Shown: positions 25,052 to 37,898 of the stretch, in pieces | Position numbering within the stretch: the stretch's first letter is position 1 | Layout: each line of letters opens with the position of its first letter | Assembly (NCBI RefSeq): GCF_003369915.1 | Contig: NC_046673.1 | Span: forward strand, 17,406,001 to 17,470,000 | Length of the DNA stretch: 64,000 bases | Origin: Drosophila miranda | Lineage: Eukaryota > Arthropoda > Insecta > Diptera > Drosophilidae | Direction of reading: 5' to 3' | Program-made: the position numbers and the translations under genes | Notes under the pieces: model-generated | The model's input: the letters and a program-made list of their open reading frames with translations, nothing else | Databases searched by the model: none | What the model was told of the DNA's origin: nothing

Positions 25052-25474
25052 ATGTCTTCTTTTCGGCAATTGAACTACCAGCAATGCCAGATGCTGGACC
25101 AGTGGCTGCTGACCTACGGAGTAATGCTGAACCACCGGACACGTCACGAATTCAGCGACGTTTTGCCAGTGGCTAGACTCTTCAACAAGGTCCATCCAGG
25201 ACGAGTGGACCTCAACAGATATGTATCCCGGAACAGTGTAGCCATGAAAGCAAGTAACTGGCGTATTTTCAATGCGCGAGTCCTGAAGAAAATGAACATG
25301 GGCCTCACGTCAAAGGATGAGGATAAGTTGGCCAGCGCCGTGGAGTGGGTCCAGGATGCGCTTCTCTACAGGCTGATGATGACTGTTGAGGAGATAGCCG
25401 ATGTTGGGCAAGAGTTCTGGTATGAGAACAATACTCCTAAAACCAAGAAGAAAAACCAAGAAACCCTTATGTAA
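25052..25474 (+). CDS. SPEF1-like CH-domain protein, copy 1 (intact)
   Basis: This intronless 140-codon frame is almost wholly one calponin-homology-like domain of the SPEF1/CLAMP type, whose members bind microtubules and act in sperm flagella and cilia. Family landmarks are the early tryptophan (W18), the FSD block (F34-D36), HPGRVDL (48-54), the NW pair (N69-W70) and the following IFNARVLKKMN segment. The C-terminus is a short polar, lysine-rich tail (PKTKKKNQ), far shorter than in full-length SPEF1, which has coiled coils after the domain. The first ATG was chosen because the decayed copy at 62073 aligns to the same start. By hand count it shares about 47 of 104 residues with copy 2. Partial relatives lie at 51778 (inverted) and 62073. 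Testis expression is likely but inferred from the family and the TCE-like leader. I do not know the species gene name. Confidence 0.78.
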   Translation: MSSFRQLNYQQCQMLDQWLLTYGVMLNHRTRHEFSDVLPVARLFNKVHPGRVDLNRYVSRNSVAMKASNWRIFNARVLKKMNMGLTSKDEDKLASAVEWVQDALLYRLMMTVEEIADVGQEFWYENNTPKTKKKNQETLM

Positions 25475-26005
25475 ATGGCTTCAACGGTGTCCCAGGATGA
25501 CTACGCTTGGAAACCTTTAATAATATTCACGAGATTTGAAATACTTTTCAATGGTTGTACTTGTGCTCGGACTTGTGCTCAATGTCAAAGGACCGCTCCC
25601 CAAGGACGAACATTTGGTAGAGGACCGAGCCTGAGCCTCGAGCCAGTTGAAAAGTGTTTTCAATAATCGACAGGTAACTTTAAACCCTCTTACCCTTTAA
25701 AAAGAATATTGTGCTAATATACAAATATATGTTTATTATAGAATCGGTTTTTGCTAGAACTTGCTGGAAGATTTGGATGATTACATGGATTCAACAAAAG
25801 AATTTTGCAAGAACAAACATTTATTTCATGTACAACAAAATTAGTGAACTAATGAAATAATTGAATTGCTCTATTCAAATTATTTGTTTTGTCTTATCCT
25901 AGTGTTTGTCCTATTCGTGTGAAGAGATCTCTCGGAGCATAAGGACTACAATAGCTTGGCATATTTATTATGGTCCTGTGGAAGAAAATGTTTCAAGGGA
26001 AAATG
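25475..26005. other. Downstream region of CH gene 1
   Basis: A 63-codon frame begins immediately after the stop (25475-25666) but has no domain and no counterpart beside the other CH copies. It was not called. No clear AATAAA signal lies close to the stop. Confidence 0.45.
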
Positions 26006-26258
26006 AACCAAGGCTTCAGGTTTTGTTGATGAACTGCTTGCAGAATAATTTCAAGCGTAAATTAACCAAACCTTCAGGTTTCAGCCACGCACTGCTTGAA
26101 CCAAACCTTCAGGTTTCAGCAGCGCGCTGCTTGGTCCCGTGCTTGTGAACCAAGGCTTCAGGTTTCGTTGATGAACTGCTTGCAGAATAATTTTAAGCGA
26201 AATGGGACCAAACCTTCAGGTTTCAGCAGCGCACTGCTTGAACAAAACCTGCAGGGTT
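26006..26258. repeat. Palindrome-bearing tandem repeat array
   Basis: Six units begin at about 26006, 26064, 26099, 26148, 26207 and 26241. Each opens with an AACCAAACCTTCAGGTTT-like core whose AACCT and AGGTT arms form a near-palindrome around TC. Two unit types exist: a long one (about 58 bp, with GATGAACTGCTTGCAGAATAA) and a short one (about 35 bp, with CAGCAGCGCACTGCTTG). Their order long-short-short, long-short-partial shows a 142-bp higher-order unit duplicated once, the second copy being truncated. The array starts about 530 bp downstream of CH gene 1 and matches nothing else in the window. Confidence 0.85.
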
Positions 26259-29200
26259 AGTCGCAACTCAATGATCAAGCTAAATTAATCATTTCGAATG
26301 GATAAATATAAATAAGTAAATATAAATAAAGCAGATACTCGCTCAAATGTCACCTCGATTGCTGGAGGCTGGAGGCAGGAGGCAATAAGGTGGCCTTTTG
26401 TGGCATGACCTTCCCCCTCCCATCCCGTAAGTGCATAAAATTAATAGATATTTATGGCTGGGACAGGCATTAGCCGCTCGCGGGACGCACAGGGTGTTTG
26501 CCTTTGCTGGGTGAAAGCAGTGCAATATGCAATTGCATTAGTAAATCCTTGTAATCCCCACATTAGTCGTCTCCCCACTTTTCTCTGTCCCTCTTTCTCT
26601 TTCTCTGTCTCTATTTCTATACGCTTGTTGCCATCTCATTCTATCTTTTTCGGTCTTAGCAAAATTACCTTCACGACCCAAAGAGTATACAGAGAGAGAG
26701 AGATAGAGAGGAAACAGCTCCCCAAAAAAAGGGGGGAAGCCTGACAAACCACATGCGATTACAGAAGGTGGTGGCAGAAGAAGAGGGCAAGGGGGGTTGG
26801 TGGGGGGGTCCTGGGAGTCTAACAAATCGTTGAAAATATGCGATGCGTGTGTGTCGTTCCGCAAGAGGGGAAGCTCCAAGGCGGGTGCCAAGCAACAAGC
26901 GCCAAGGTAATGCATGCCATGCCCCAAAACATACAGTAGTCCCTGCCTTATAGTGGTACATGCCATCTACACAGATCCTTTGAAATGTATTCGTAGATCT
27001 TAGATGAATCTAAGTCTAAAATTCCCCTTTCAGAGACTCAGTCATACATCTGCCTCTTCTATATATTCTTTCTACAAAGGTAGGTCCAGCAATGTTTTAT
27101 CTAGTAGCTAATTTATTTATTTACAAGTCCAAACAAATCTCTAGAACATACCAGTGCCTCATCAATGGCATTCTTAAGCCATGCACACTGTTGCTGAACG
27201 TGTGTGTAGGCACCCATATACACGTGTATGTATGTGTATCCCCTGAAAGGAAAAAAAAAAAATCCCCCGTCACAAGGCGCCAAAAAAGATGGCGGCGGGC
27301 AAACAAGTAAAAATCGCATGCAATTTGAAGAAAAATATGCGAGAAGTAAACTTTTGAAACGACGCATTTTTTTCCACTACTTCCCTTTTGGCCCCCTCCC
27401 GCCCCCCTCTCTGGCCAACCATCCCTTGGGCGCCTTGCCTTCACTGCAGTCTTTGGGGTGGGGGTGGGAAAAACAACCCCTCTGCTCATCATAGCCATGA
27501 AATGTGCAAGTGCGTTAGCCCCAAAACCAATTTTCAGTAATGACTGCATTTTGCCGTCGTCTCAGCTCTAGCCCCGTGTGGATACCACCCACCTCCCGGA
27601 CGTTGTCGGTTTAAATGCACAAAAGCGCGCCAAAGGACATGCCAAGGACAAACGTTAGTTGAACTGAGTCGACGAGGACGAAGAGCAGCACTAGGAACCA
27701 GCACTAGGACCAGCATGAAGACGACGACAACGACGACGACGCCTTGCGTAATTTGCTGCGGCAATGGCGGCAAAACACATCGCAAAATGGCGACAGATCC
27801 AAAAGGAGCCATCCCTCGCCCCACTCCCACTGTGGCACCCACCCTCTTTCCTGCTGCTCCCTCTCGCTTTTGCGGGTTTTACAATTTTAAGATTTATTTA
27901 CGTGCTTCGGGGAGTTTTTCCCTCTCTTTTGGGCGGATAAATGCATGCGTTTGTTGGCCGAGACGCGCCAAAAACTTTTCCCGCCCCCCCCAGCTCAGCC
28001 CCCAGCCCGCAGCTCCTTAGCCGAACGCCAGTTGCATACTAAATGGTTGGGGCAACCCCCCTGCTGCCTGACTGCTGCCTGCAACCAGGGTTTGCATGTG
28101 CGTGTGTGCATGACTGCAAAAGTCAGCCTGTGACCTGTTTGTCCTCTAAAGTGAAATATTTTGCAGCAGGCGAAATGCAATTTTCTATGCGTTGTGTGTG
28201 GGCGCACACACACAGAGATAGATGCCGGGACAGCAGGAAAATCTGAAAAGGGCAACTCTGGTGCCGTGATGGCAGCGTGACACGAGCCCAACTATCGAAG
28301 TGACTTTCTCTGAAGAGATACCCACATACCAACAGCATTTGAGTCATAGTAGAACCTCGGAGATCTTTTGGAAAAAGTGGTTCTTTCTAATGTCCCATCC
28401 CCAATGGTGTTATCTGCTGGAACTATCGGCTATTCGACCATTGCGTAAGATGTCGCTGGGGCGTCATTTAATGCGCCGCCAGTTGTCTTAGCCGCCAGCA
28501 GCAGCGATGGGGGGAACAGGACGACGCACATTGGGGGCCGAAATGGAGACGTCGCTGGCATATTTCATTCTCCAGCTACTTTTTTGCCGCTTCATTTGAC
28601 AGGGCAGGGAATGCGATGGGGGAGTGGTGCAGTCGTGCAGTGGTGAAAGTGGCAGGCACTGGAGGCAGGCAAGGGGATCTCCATCATAATCTTGCCTTGT
28701 CGCATTGCCTCTGTGTACTGTGTGTCCTGGCTGCAGCTCCACCTCCGTATCCTCCCTATCCCGCCCTTGCTCCTGCCTTTTCTGGTCTTCCTGCTCTAAA
28801 AACGCAGAATGTATTTGAAATGTTTCAGCATTGATAAATAGTTCTGCGCTGTCCTGCGGGGATGCAGTCAGCTCTGTGGAACCTTCCTCCACCCCCCTCT
28901 TCCCCTGCGCGTGTGTGGGTTGGCTTTCGAAATTAGGAAAATTAATGTGGGAAAATGCTTTGCCCCAAAGTGAAGCGAGGACGAGGCAACAAACGCATTT
29001 CATATATCAAACCGAAAGATGGCATTGCTCAAGGGGGGGCGGGAAGGTCCTGCCATTACCACGGAGGGACAGCACATTTCGGGGGACTCTGCAAAAATGG
29101 GGAATATATGTATATCTGGCATTGATTTTCCACTGTAGAATTTCCTTCATTGAAAGATTGCGGATTCGCGGAATAACAATAAAATCATAAATTTTGTGTG

Positions 29201-30880
29201 TGCCGAATATTTATGGATGGCTTTATATCCAGTTTGGTACTCAGAATATCAATAGGGGAAATGGTTATGGTGCCATACAGGAAAGATCGAAGGATAATTA
29301 GTTATGGCAAATTGTTAAGGCAGAATATGAGAAACACAACTGATTACCCAGAAGGGATAGGAATAATATCATTTGCCACTGAAAACAGTGACAAATAATC
29401 ATATAAGATTCAAGATTATTCGCCTTGGATGAAAACCAATTAAAGAATGTACCTCTCCATAAAGAATTTATCTCTCCATTCTTAAAAACTTTCATCCCAA
29501 CCATGAACCTGATCAGATAAATTTTTTCCTTTTCCAGATCATATCTCCTGAAATATCCCTAAAATTATAGGATATCACACACTACCCATCATTTGGAATT
29601 ATCAAATTTTTAAAACTCCTTTCGTCCTTTCGTCTAGTGTTAATTATTGTTAAATAAATAAACTAATAAAATTATGTGCTTTGAATGGGAATGCTGGAAT
29701 TTCCTCCAGGCTCTCTTCATTGAAGCCTTGAAGCACGCCTCCGATTCCGCCTCATATTCAGAGATAAGTGGGCCGGATACCTCTTAAAGATACACATATC
29801 GATCTCTCTTCTCTGGAAATACTTTTATTTGTTCGAGGAATTTTTTGTGTCCTCATCTCCAAAAGCGCTGATGCTCCCCTTTATCGATGCCTCTTCCAGT
29901 TTGCTGCCTGTTCTGTTGTTTTTTTTTGGGTGTCTGTCAAATCCAATAATCGCTCGCACCTCAACACCAAAGGCTATAAAACAGAGACAGTAAAAAAACA
30001 AGACCTGAAAAAATTACACCAAAAGTTGTGGAGGTTAAAAAAATTGTAAGCAATTTGCACGCGAGGCGATAAAAATCATCTTAAACGCACGATTAATGTC
30101 AATTTTATCAATAAAATTATAAATAAAGACATGAAAACGAGCCGCAGAGTAGAGCGCGACGAGACGCGAAAGATAAGCGCGAATGAAATGCGAATGCGAG
30201 TCACAACAGGCCAGGGGAGAGGGATCGAGCTTCGAGAGTCACATTCGCAAAACAGCAACGACAACAAAAACAACAACAGCAACAACAACCAGAACAGCGG
30301 GCAAATTATTGAGTGTGGCAGCCAGCTCACGTTGCATGAGGCACAGCACCGCCACAGACCAAAGAAGCGGAGACGTAAAACGCAGCTGGGCCGGCTGCGG
30401 CTGCTAGCCTTAATCCTGGGGAGAGAGAGATTAACCCATTGGCTGACGGGGGGGAGACCCTGGAGTCGAGTGTGGAGCTGATGCAAATGCGCAGCTGCCA
30501 CATGCTCTGTGCCAGAAGCCGTAGCAACCTCAGGATGCGCGGGTGCTGAGTGAGAGGGAGAGGTACAGCGGGAGAGGAAGAGTGCTAAAAGTGGCAATTC
30601 GGCTAAAAATTTATTTCGATTCATTCAACATGCTTGGCACGGTGCGCACTGTGGCACCAAACACACAAATAAGAAACAGGCATGAGCAATAAGAGTAGAT
30701 TCATTCCTTGCACAATTTATACGATTCGGAGATTCCGTTTGATATTTCTGCATACCCATGGTTATGAAGTAGAAGTCCAGTGCGCTTCGTAAAAAATCTG
30801 TGTATTTTGTTGTTGGATTCAGCGGTCCGAAGCAGACCGACTTAACGCTTCACGCAAGGCATTAAAGAACGATAGAAAAG
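26259..30880. other. Gene-free stretch
   Basis: No exon is recognised. A GA run lies near 26690-26710. C- and G-rich tracts occur near 26.8 and 27.4 kb. Overlapping opposite-strand frames look like chance. Confidence 0.5.
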
Positions 30881-31800
30881 GGAATTAAAGTATAATTGTC
30901 TTTGGTACACTACGAAATAGGAATAAAATAAAAACAATATCAAAAATATCCATAGGAGAATTGTGCTGGTTGTGGGCATTGTTTTTCCTCATAACTTTTA
31001 ACCAAATTCAAATTATACAAACATTCAAATTATGTAAGGTATGTAAGGTCTTAGGTAACTATCTATAAGGGAAATAAATTGATTCCTTCAAATGGAAAAA
31101 TTGTATCAAGAATTTACTCAGTGATAATTTTTGGAACAAAAATAATTTTGCTCTCTGTGATGGGCGACCTTGAAAAATACGCTAAGACTGAAGAAATATG
31201 AAAGGAAATAACCACAAATAAAGTGAAAATATGAATAGTTCACACGATTTCAATTTGACTGAATTATTTTTCCGGTGTTGACTTGTCTAAAACATCGTAA
31301 AATTCATAAAAACACAACTAGAGGGTTCCACAACCGACTTCCCCTATTACAATTTATAATAATAAGAAATCAAAGTCGATATAAATATATAAGAAAATAT
31401 TTAATATTAAAAATCAATGTATTATACACGGACATTATGACTCAAATATTATTTGAAAATCTTGTAAATAAAAAATAAATATATTTGGGTCACACTTTTA
31501 AATATTTCTTTCATGCAGATTAGTTTGATTTTCAATTAATGATTTTTTGAAAATATTTCTTAAAGTTTGATTTTTAGTTTTAATAAATAATATTTTACCC
31601 AGGACATGGGTTGTAAAATTAATTAAGTATACCAAATCAATTAGTGGAAATGTATGTGGTGTCTACAAAAAGCCAGTATACGACTCAGATAAATTTCTAC
31701 ATAATTTATAATAATTGATAGTGTAGGAAATAGTAGATAAAATTGTAATCATCAGAAGGTGAGAATGGTTCAAAAATATACTATTTCATTCGATCATCCA
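30881..31800. other. AT-rich block
   Basis: Nearly 1 kb of A+T-rich sequence with many stop codons in all frames and no microsatellite. Parts resemble worn transposon or matrix-attachment-type DNA, but nothing is identifiable. Confidence 0.5.
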
Positions 31801-33335
31801 TCCCACTGTGCCTTGTCTGCGGCGGTCGCATTTCCCACGCCAACTGCCAAGTGGGCGACGGTTCAAACCGTTTTGTGCCCAGCCAAGATTCCGTTTCCAA
31901 TTACACAAAAGATTTGCTGAGAACTCAAAAAAACCGAACCGAAGAGGCAAGGCTGTAAAAACCAGAACAGAATCCGAATATTTGAATGTGAAACTCTGAG
32001 ACTCAGAAGACTCTGACTTTTTTTCCAATGAAATGTGCAACGTTTCAGTTGAACGGAAAAATCAAACAATGAATAAAATATACAACAAAATATCAAACAA
32101 AATGGCAAAAACAACAAACTTTTGAATTTCAGGGCAATGACGTCACTGGAATGAAGTGGTGTTGCGGTGAGGGGGCACAGGAGGTAAAAGGTGGGCGCCA
32201 GGGAGCCTCTTGCCACTTGTTGCCAATTGAAAATCACACTCGCATGCCAAAATGCCTTTTTCCGATTCACAATTTTCGCTGTGCGATTTGCGATTTGCAT
32301 AAACTGTGCGATTTTGGCCTCAAATTATGCCTATGGCCGGGCCATGCCACCGCTCGGTCCGCACCGCGGCAGCGGCACTCCCCTCGCCTTTGTCGGCACG
32401 GCGTTTGTCGTCGTCGAAGCGCGCAGAATTTTCTTAATGAGCTACAAACAATGCTCGTAAGGAAAAGCTGAGAGCCGAAAGCCGAAAGCCAAGCGGTGTA
32501 CAGCCAAATTAATCGCCGGAGAGCATGCGATGCTAATTTGTAATTGTTATAGTTATGGGTTGTAACTAGTTTGTCCGTCGACGGAGTCGGAAATGGAAAT
32601 GGAGTTGGAGCTCAGATTCGGTGTGTCTTTATAGTACTGTACCCATAAGCTTAAGGTACTGCCAGGGCCAAAGTGTCGGATGAATTTATAGAGCGTTTTG
32701 ATATGGGAATTTCCTGCATACGACAGTGGAGTGTGGAATTGATGAGTGACGGGCATTCACATAATTCACACAATAAACAGAAATAAATAAATAACAAGCT
32801 CTAAGGCCCTGAAGAAGAGCTATTTCTGAAGAGCCCTTGAGGTCCTCCAATCAGTAGAACTGCAAATGAAAAGATTATAGAATCATCAGCTGATTATTCT
32901 CTCTAAACTACAGTAAAACTCATATGTTTCTATAGATATATATTATGAGGACTCTTCCCTGCTCTCCTGTTTACGCTCCCATTCCATATTCACTTCAGAG
33001 CACCGTCGTCCCGTCCCTTCTGATGTTGGGTTTCTCCAGGACTCCAGGGTTTCTCTCGACTGTAATTACAGTTTACTAAATCAAAGTGAGGAGGACCTTT
33101 TCCCTCCTCCCCGGGGCCCAGAACCAGCCCGAAAAAACACCCTCGGATCAAGTTGACAATTGAAAATAAACTAAAAAGAAGTTGGAGAAGGGGCAAGATC
33201 AATGAAGGAAAAGCCGACACAGAAAGCAGTTGAGGTAGAGACGCTGACGATGAGGCCTAGGTGCGATCCCCCAAAGTAGTGGCAACGTCAACTGCACTCA
33301 AGTGAGCTGCCACAAGGAAATTGCAACTAGTATTG

Positions 33336-33365
33336 GCACCATGCACCATGCACCATGCACCATGC
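33336..33365. repeat. (GCACCAT)4 heptamer repeat
   Basis: Four perfect tandem heptamers. Confidence 0.9.
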
Positions 33366-33711
33366 AACGTGCAACTGGCAGACGAGCCAAAGCGGCTAAA
33401 GCGCAGCAGCAAATTAAAAGCGGAGCGGCAGAGAAGCTGAGAGGCACAGAGACAGAAGCCAGAAGCCAGAAGCTAAGAGGAGGCTGGCATATTGAAATAA
33501 GATCAATATCGCTGCTGTGCGCAGAGCAGCGCGTAGTTGCGTTTAAAAATATAACTACGATTGTTCATGCCACAAGGCAACTGCAACTGCAACTGCCACC
33601 ACAGCAACAGGAGCCACACATCTGCGCCCAAGCCAAGCAACAACAACTGTCAAACAAGCAACAAGACATATTACGGGCGCGGGCAGAGCTCCGATCCAGC
33701 CAGACGACCAC

Positions 33712-33738
33712 TACGACGACGACGACGACGACGACGAC
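33712..33738. repeat. (ACG)n tract
   Basis: About eight ACG/GAC units, slightly imperfect at the left edge. Confidence 0.9.
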
Positions 33739-35103
33739 CCTTGAGACTCATTTACAACTGACCGAATGAAAGTATCTCTGAGTTAGCCAGCGAGCCACGA
33801 GAGTATCTGTGTATCTAAGTATCTGCACATCTATCTGGTCCCGGTGTGCATGTGTGTGTGTGTCCAACACTTTGCGCCAAATCGATTGTCCTGCCCTTAA
33901 CAGATGTTGAGCATGGGATCTTTTGAAGGTGTTCCTTCCGCCCAATTGCCAATGATGAGGCACCTCCACACGACCAAATAAGTTGGCTGCAAAAAGGCCA
34001 ACAAAAAAGGCTAAAAACGAGAGAAGTTGGCAACTAGCAAGAAATCGGGGAATCAGTGTTTTAAAATCTATAGATCTATATAGATATAATAATCGTAGAT
34101 CAAAGTTAAGGTTCACTACCAAAAGGAAGAACACAAATTTATAAATTTCATCGCCACTGTAGACATCTGTAAATATAAGCCAAAAGTGCGACAGTCATCT
34201 TGTACTTTTCACGAGACAAAACCTGGACTGTAGATCACGTCATCATACTTCGAATTTGTAATATACCCCCAAAAGAATTTTTTTTTTAAATTCAAAAGCT
34301 GCAAGTATTTATTTTTTTTCCTCGGCTTCTGCAGTGCACAAAAATTAACGAATTGAATAGTGAACTGTAGGACCTTTCACAGGTCGAGTCGATTGGAATA
34401 TAACTGAAGATATGGCGACACAAAGTTAAAATTTTCTTCCTTTTTAAATGTTGCTTCAACTTTGCAATTTTTACAGATTTTTATTTTTTTATAGTATGGT
34501 CCAGACTTTAGACGTTTGTTCTTTAGTGTCATTGATTCTGAACAAAATTAGCTACTGGATTGTCTTTGTAGTGATGTTTTTTTTGCATGGTGCGCGAAAC
34601 CCGCCAGATAATCCACACTTTCTTTCAGAGCTTTTCTTCAGTTCGGGCTGGGCTCCGACTTGCTTGGGTATCTGTTCCTTTTGGGTTCCTTTTTTTGTTG
34701 TTTCTGTATTTTTGTTTGTTTTTTTTTTTTGGTTTTTTTGCTTGCTGCCGCTTCAGAGGCACCGCCGCCAACGCTGCTGCCTACCATAAAAACAATTGTT
34801 GTTGCGCTGGGCTCTGTACTTGATGTGGTTGTTGGTGTAGTTTTTACTTGTAGTTGTTGCTGTTTTTGTTGTTGTTGTTGTACGCAATTTAAATGGAATT
34901 TCTGCTACTGGGCCCACGAACATTGATCGCCATAAATAATCGCACAGTTTCTGCTGTTCCTGCCCCAGCTCCATCTCCATCTCCGTCTTCAGCTCTGGCT
35001 GTGGCTGTGGCTCCATTTGCAGCTCTGGGCTCCAGCTACAGCAACAGCGACCCAGCGAGTGCTGCTGCATCAATGGTGGCGGTGTCGGCGGCGACAACAA
35101 CTG

Positions 35104-35130
35104 CAACAACAACAACAACAACAACAACAA
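35104..35130. repeat. (CAA)9 tract
   Basis: Nine perfect CAA units. They encode an artefactual threonine or glutamine run depending on frame. Confidence 0.9.
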
Positions 35131-35482
35131 ACACATGAACAACGAAAAACTGCAACGGCGACCGCATCTCAGATCGGGCGCGATAAGGTAATTGGACTAT
35201 TATGTCAAAAAGTATTTGGCGTTTAAGAAATATGGCCTGGCATTTGACATTTCGGCAGCCAGTAGTCGTTGTACCTGTATACCCCCCTCTCCCAGCCGCC
35301 GTATATGCCCCCTCTCTGGCCGCACCTCCTTGCAATTCGAGTTGCAGTTTCAGTTGCAATTGCCACAGAACAAAAGGTGCACATTAAAAACTGTTTTTTC
35401 TGCCGTTGCAGCAGCAGATTGGGGCAGATCCGGGGGCCAGCTATCGATATCGCGATTGCATTGATCGGCCAGAAGTCAGGAG

Positions 35483-35513
35483 GTGGGGCAGGGGCAGGGG
35501 CAAGGGCAGGGGC
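35483..35513 (+). other. G-quadruplex-type motif
   Basis: Five G-runs of three or four bases (GGGG, GGGG, GGGG, GGG, GGGG) are spaced by two or three bases. This meets the usual four-run rule for a plus-strand G-quadruplex. Confidence 0.7.
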
Positions 35514-36156
35514 TTAGGTGGATCTGAAACGCATTGTCACCAAAGGCGGCTCTGGTTGAAAGTGTTTTCGTTTGTTTATATTTATTTTTGGATAACCAAA
35601 TGATCAAAGCCAATGTGCGTGGTCATGTAATTGATTAACTGATCGGCGCTGATCGGAGATCGTTGTTCGCTTGAATGGGAATGGGGGGTCGGAATGGGAT
35701 AATGGATATGGTGGGGGAATGGCAGTCTACAGAGGGTGAGGGAGGGAGAGCTGTGTAGCTGGGAGGCTGCTGTTGTTCGGATCAGATTTCCCGGAGATTA
35801 ATCATTGAATCTATAAAATGGTTAAGATGATGAATGGAGTTCGGATCAGTGGAATTGTTTCAGGCTTAATGACTGGTTGGTGTTGATTGGGGATAAGATG
35901 GAAAACATATATATTTTATATAAATAGATGGATGGACATAGTAGATATACATTTCGATAGATATTTAGACATATTTGTAGGCATACAGTTTCATAGAAAG
36001 ACACACAGAAGTAGCTATTAACAGTAACAGTGTTTAATGTTATCGTTTATTGTTATTTGTGTTATTTTTATGTAGTATTAAACAAATCATCCAATTACCT
36101 AAAAAAAAAGTACACGAAGGGAGATGGTTTTGACAGGGTTACCACCCTGCTCTGGT

Positions 36157-36180
36157 AGCTTTTAAGCGCGCATTAAAGCT
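36157..36180. other. 24-bp near-palindrome
   Basis: The arms AGCTTTTAA and TTAAAGCT surround a GCGCGC core, with only a central offset breaking perfect symmetry. It could form a cruciform or a dimeric factor site. No gene context is visible. Confidence 0.5.
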
Positions 36181-37898
36181 TTGCGAAAGCTCTCCTCTGT
36201 AAAGAAAGTCGATGAAATTCTATGAATTATCGAAATCGCGATCAGAAGCCTGTTGTGGCAGTTGAGTATTCAAAGATACACAAAAATACGTTCTCAATCT
36301 GTTCTTAGCATTCAATCGCATGATCAGTGCGGAAAAATATACTCAAGGAGGTCCCCTCCTCCTGGTCGAAGCCGCATCTGTCCCAGAGCCAGTGGGCCCT
36401 GCGATCGATCAGAAGGCGGCACTTTCGTTCAAATAAATACGCACTTTATGGACACATGTGAAATGTGTACACATACACCCATATGCACATATACACATAG
36501 GTACTTGAGCTTTTCCAATATTTTGTTAGCCATGGAGCGAATTGTTTCAGTGCTGCTGACATATTTGGACCTGCAACACGTTGGACGTCCTAAATATCAT
36601 CTGAAACCCATGGTTAAAGCTGACATAGTCTGTATGTGAGTCGGAGATCTTTGGGATAAACGATAGCTTCGCTTCGACTTGTAAGTACCGTACACCGATT
36701 TATTTATGTATGGGGTGATCTGCCTTAGTCCGAAACATCCGATCATTTCATATACGTATAGAGGTTTTATTTATTTATTTGTATTCGGCTAACGTATAGA
36801 GGTATTTTAACTATCAGTAATCCTTAAATTAAATTGATTTGTTTGACGGATGTATATTGCATTTGTATTTGTTTTGTTTAGAAATTATTTGGTCAGCTGT
36901 TTTCTTGCTGTTTGTTTGCCCTTATCGATCCTACACGGCAGATGGATCATTTCTGTTTTCACACACACACATTCCGAATTCGTTTAAGTACTGTGTTTGG
37001 GTTTTCATTTCGTTTAATAGCTTGTCTACGATTTCATTCAGGGAAACAGCTTGGCTTTTTTAATAGAAACAAAAGCACCTCCACAGAGGGCTTAGTATTG
37101 GTATTGGTATCGATGTATGTTATGGTCAGGGTCTATTTATATTTTATTTATTTATTTATTTAAGGCTGGTATTAGGGTTTTCAGCTCTGCTGTGAATAGA
37201 AATTGGTAAATTAACTAATGTTTGCTGACTTGGTATGCTCAAGAGATTTGAAGGTTCTTTATTTTATTCTTATCCTATTTTATGGTGTATTTTTATCCTT
37301 GACACTCCAGGAAAAGCGTTGAGCAGTTTCGTCAGTTAGCAGGTGTTCGGGGGTCATTTTTGCGTCCAGCGTCTAGTGACCACTGTGGGTAAAAGTCTTG
37401 TATCGTTGGAGGAATAGATCCCATTCTTTGGATTGTCTTTGGGATGTAATCTGGGGGCAATCTGTAATCATTCCCTTGGATGGTGACCTGGTGACTGGGA
37501 ACTGGGCACTCGGTGACTTGTTGTTTGCAGGGATTTGCTTAGAAATTTTCATATGTACATATAGGAGTTTGTATGATCTAAATCGTATTATAATTACTGA
37601 CAAAGTATAGAAAGATTTGATGGTTTTTGTGGCTTCAAGAACGCTTCTTAAATCTCGATTTGGAGTTTCGAGCTAAAAAATAAATGTATAACGGAACTGC
37701 GGTTATCTCATATCCGTATAGAGAACTCTTTCGGTTATCAATAATAATAATTTCTCCTCCACTAGAACTTATCTTTAAATGGAAGATTGTGCAGTATATC
37801 TATTGGTAACGTTTGGCTCAAATTATGATGATCTATTTGTATGCGAGAAGGCGTTTGGTTTGCCCAGCGTTTGGTTGGGGGAGGGGAGTGTCACAGAA

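Larger units (their letters stand above)
31801..37890. other. Gene-free stretch
   Basis: No exon is recognised. Repeats at 33336, 33712 and 35104 and a G-run cluster at 35483 are listed separately. A 155-codon frame at 33302-33769 starts at GTG and is glutamine- and threonine-repeat rich, so it was rejected. Confidence 0.5.

Noticed and set aside
25906..26148. 80-codon frame downstream of CH gene 1
   Set aside because: It starts at TTG and its second half is the palindromic tandem repeat. Repeat units are not in a common frame.
26006..26258. CRISPR-like appearance of spaced repeats
   Set aside because: Unit lengths vary and the spacer portions are themselves repeated. The context is eukaryotic and no cas genes exist.
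33302..33769. 155-codon frame with glutamine and threonine runs
   Set aside because: It begins at GTG, and its runs come from CAA, GCACCAT and ACG repeats. It could be transcribed leader sequence but is not supported as coding.
36253..36639. 128-codon frame with a plausible last 35 codons after an ATG at 36532
   Set aside because: No recognisable domain, and the first part is low complexity. It was left unassigned for lack of any second line of evidence.
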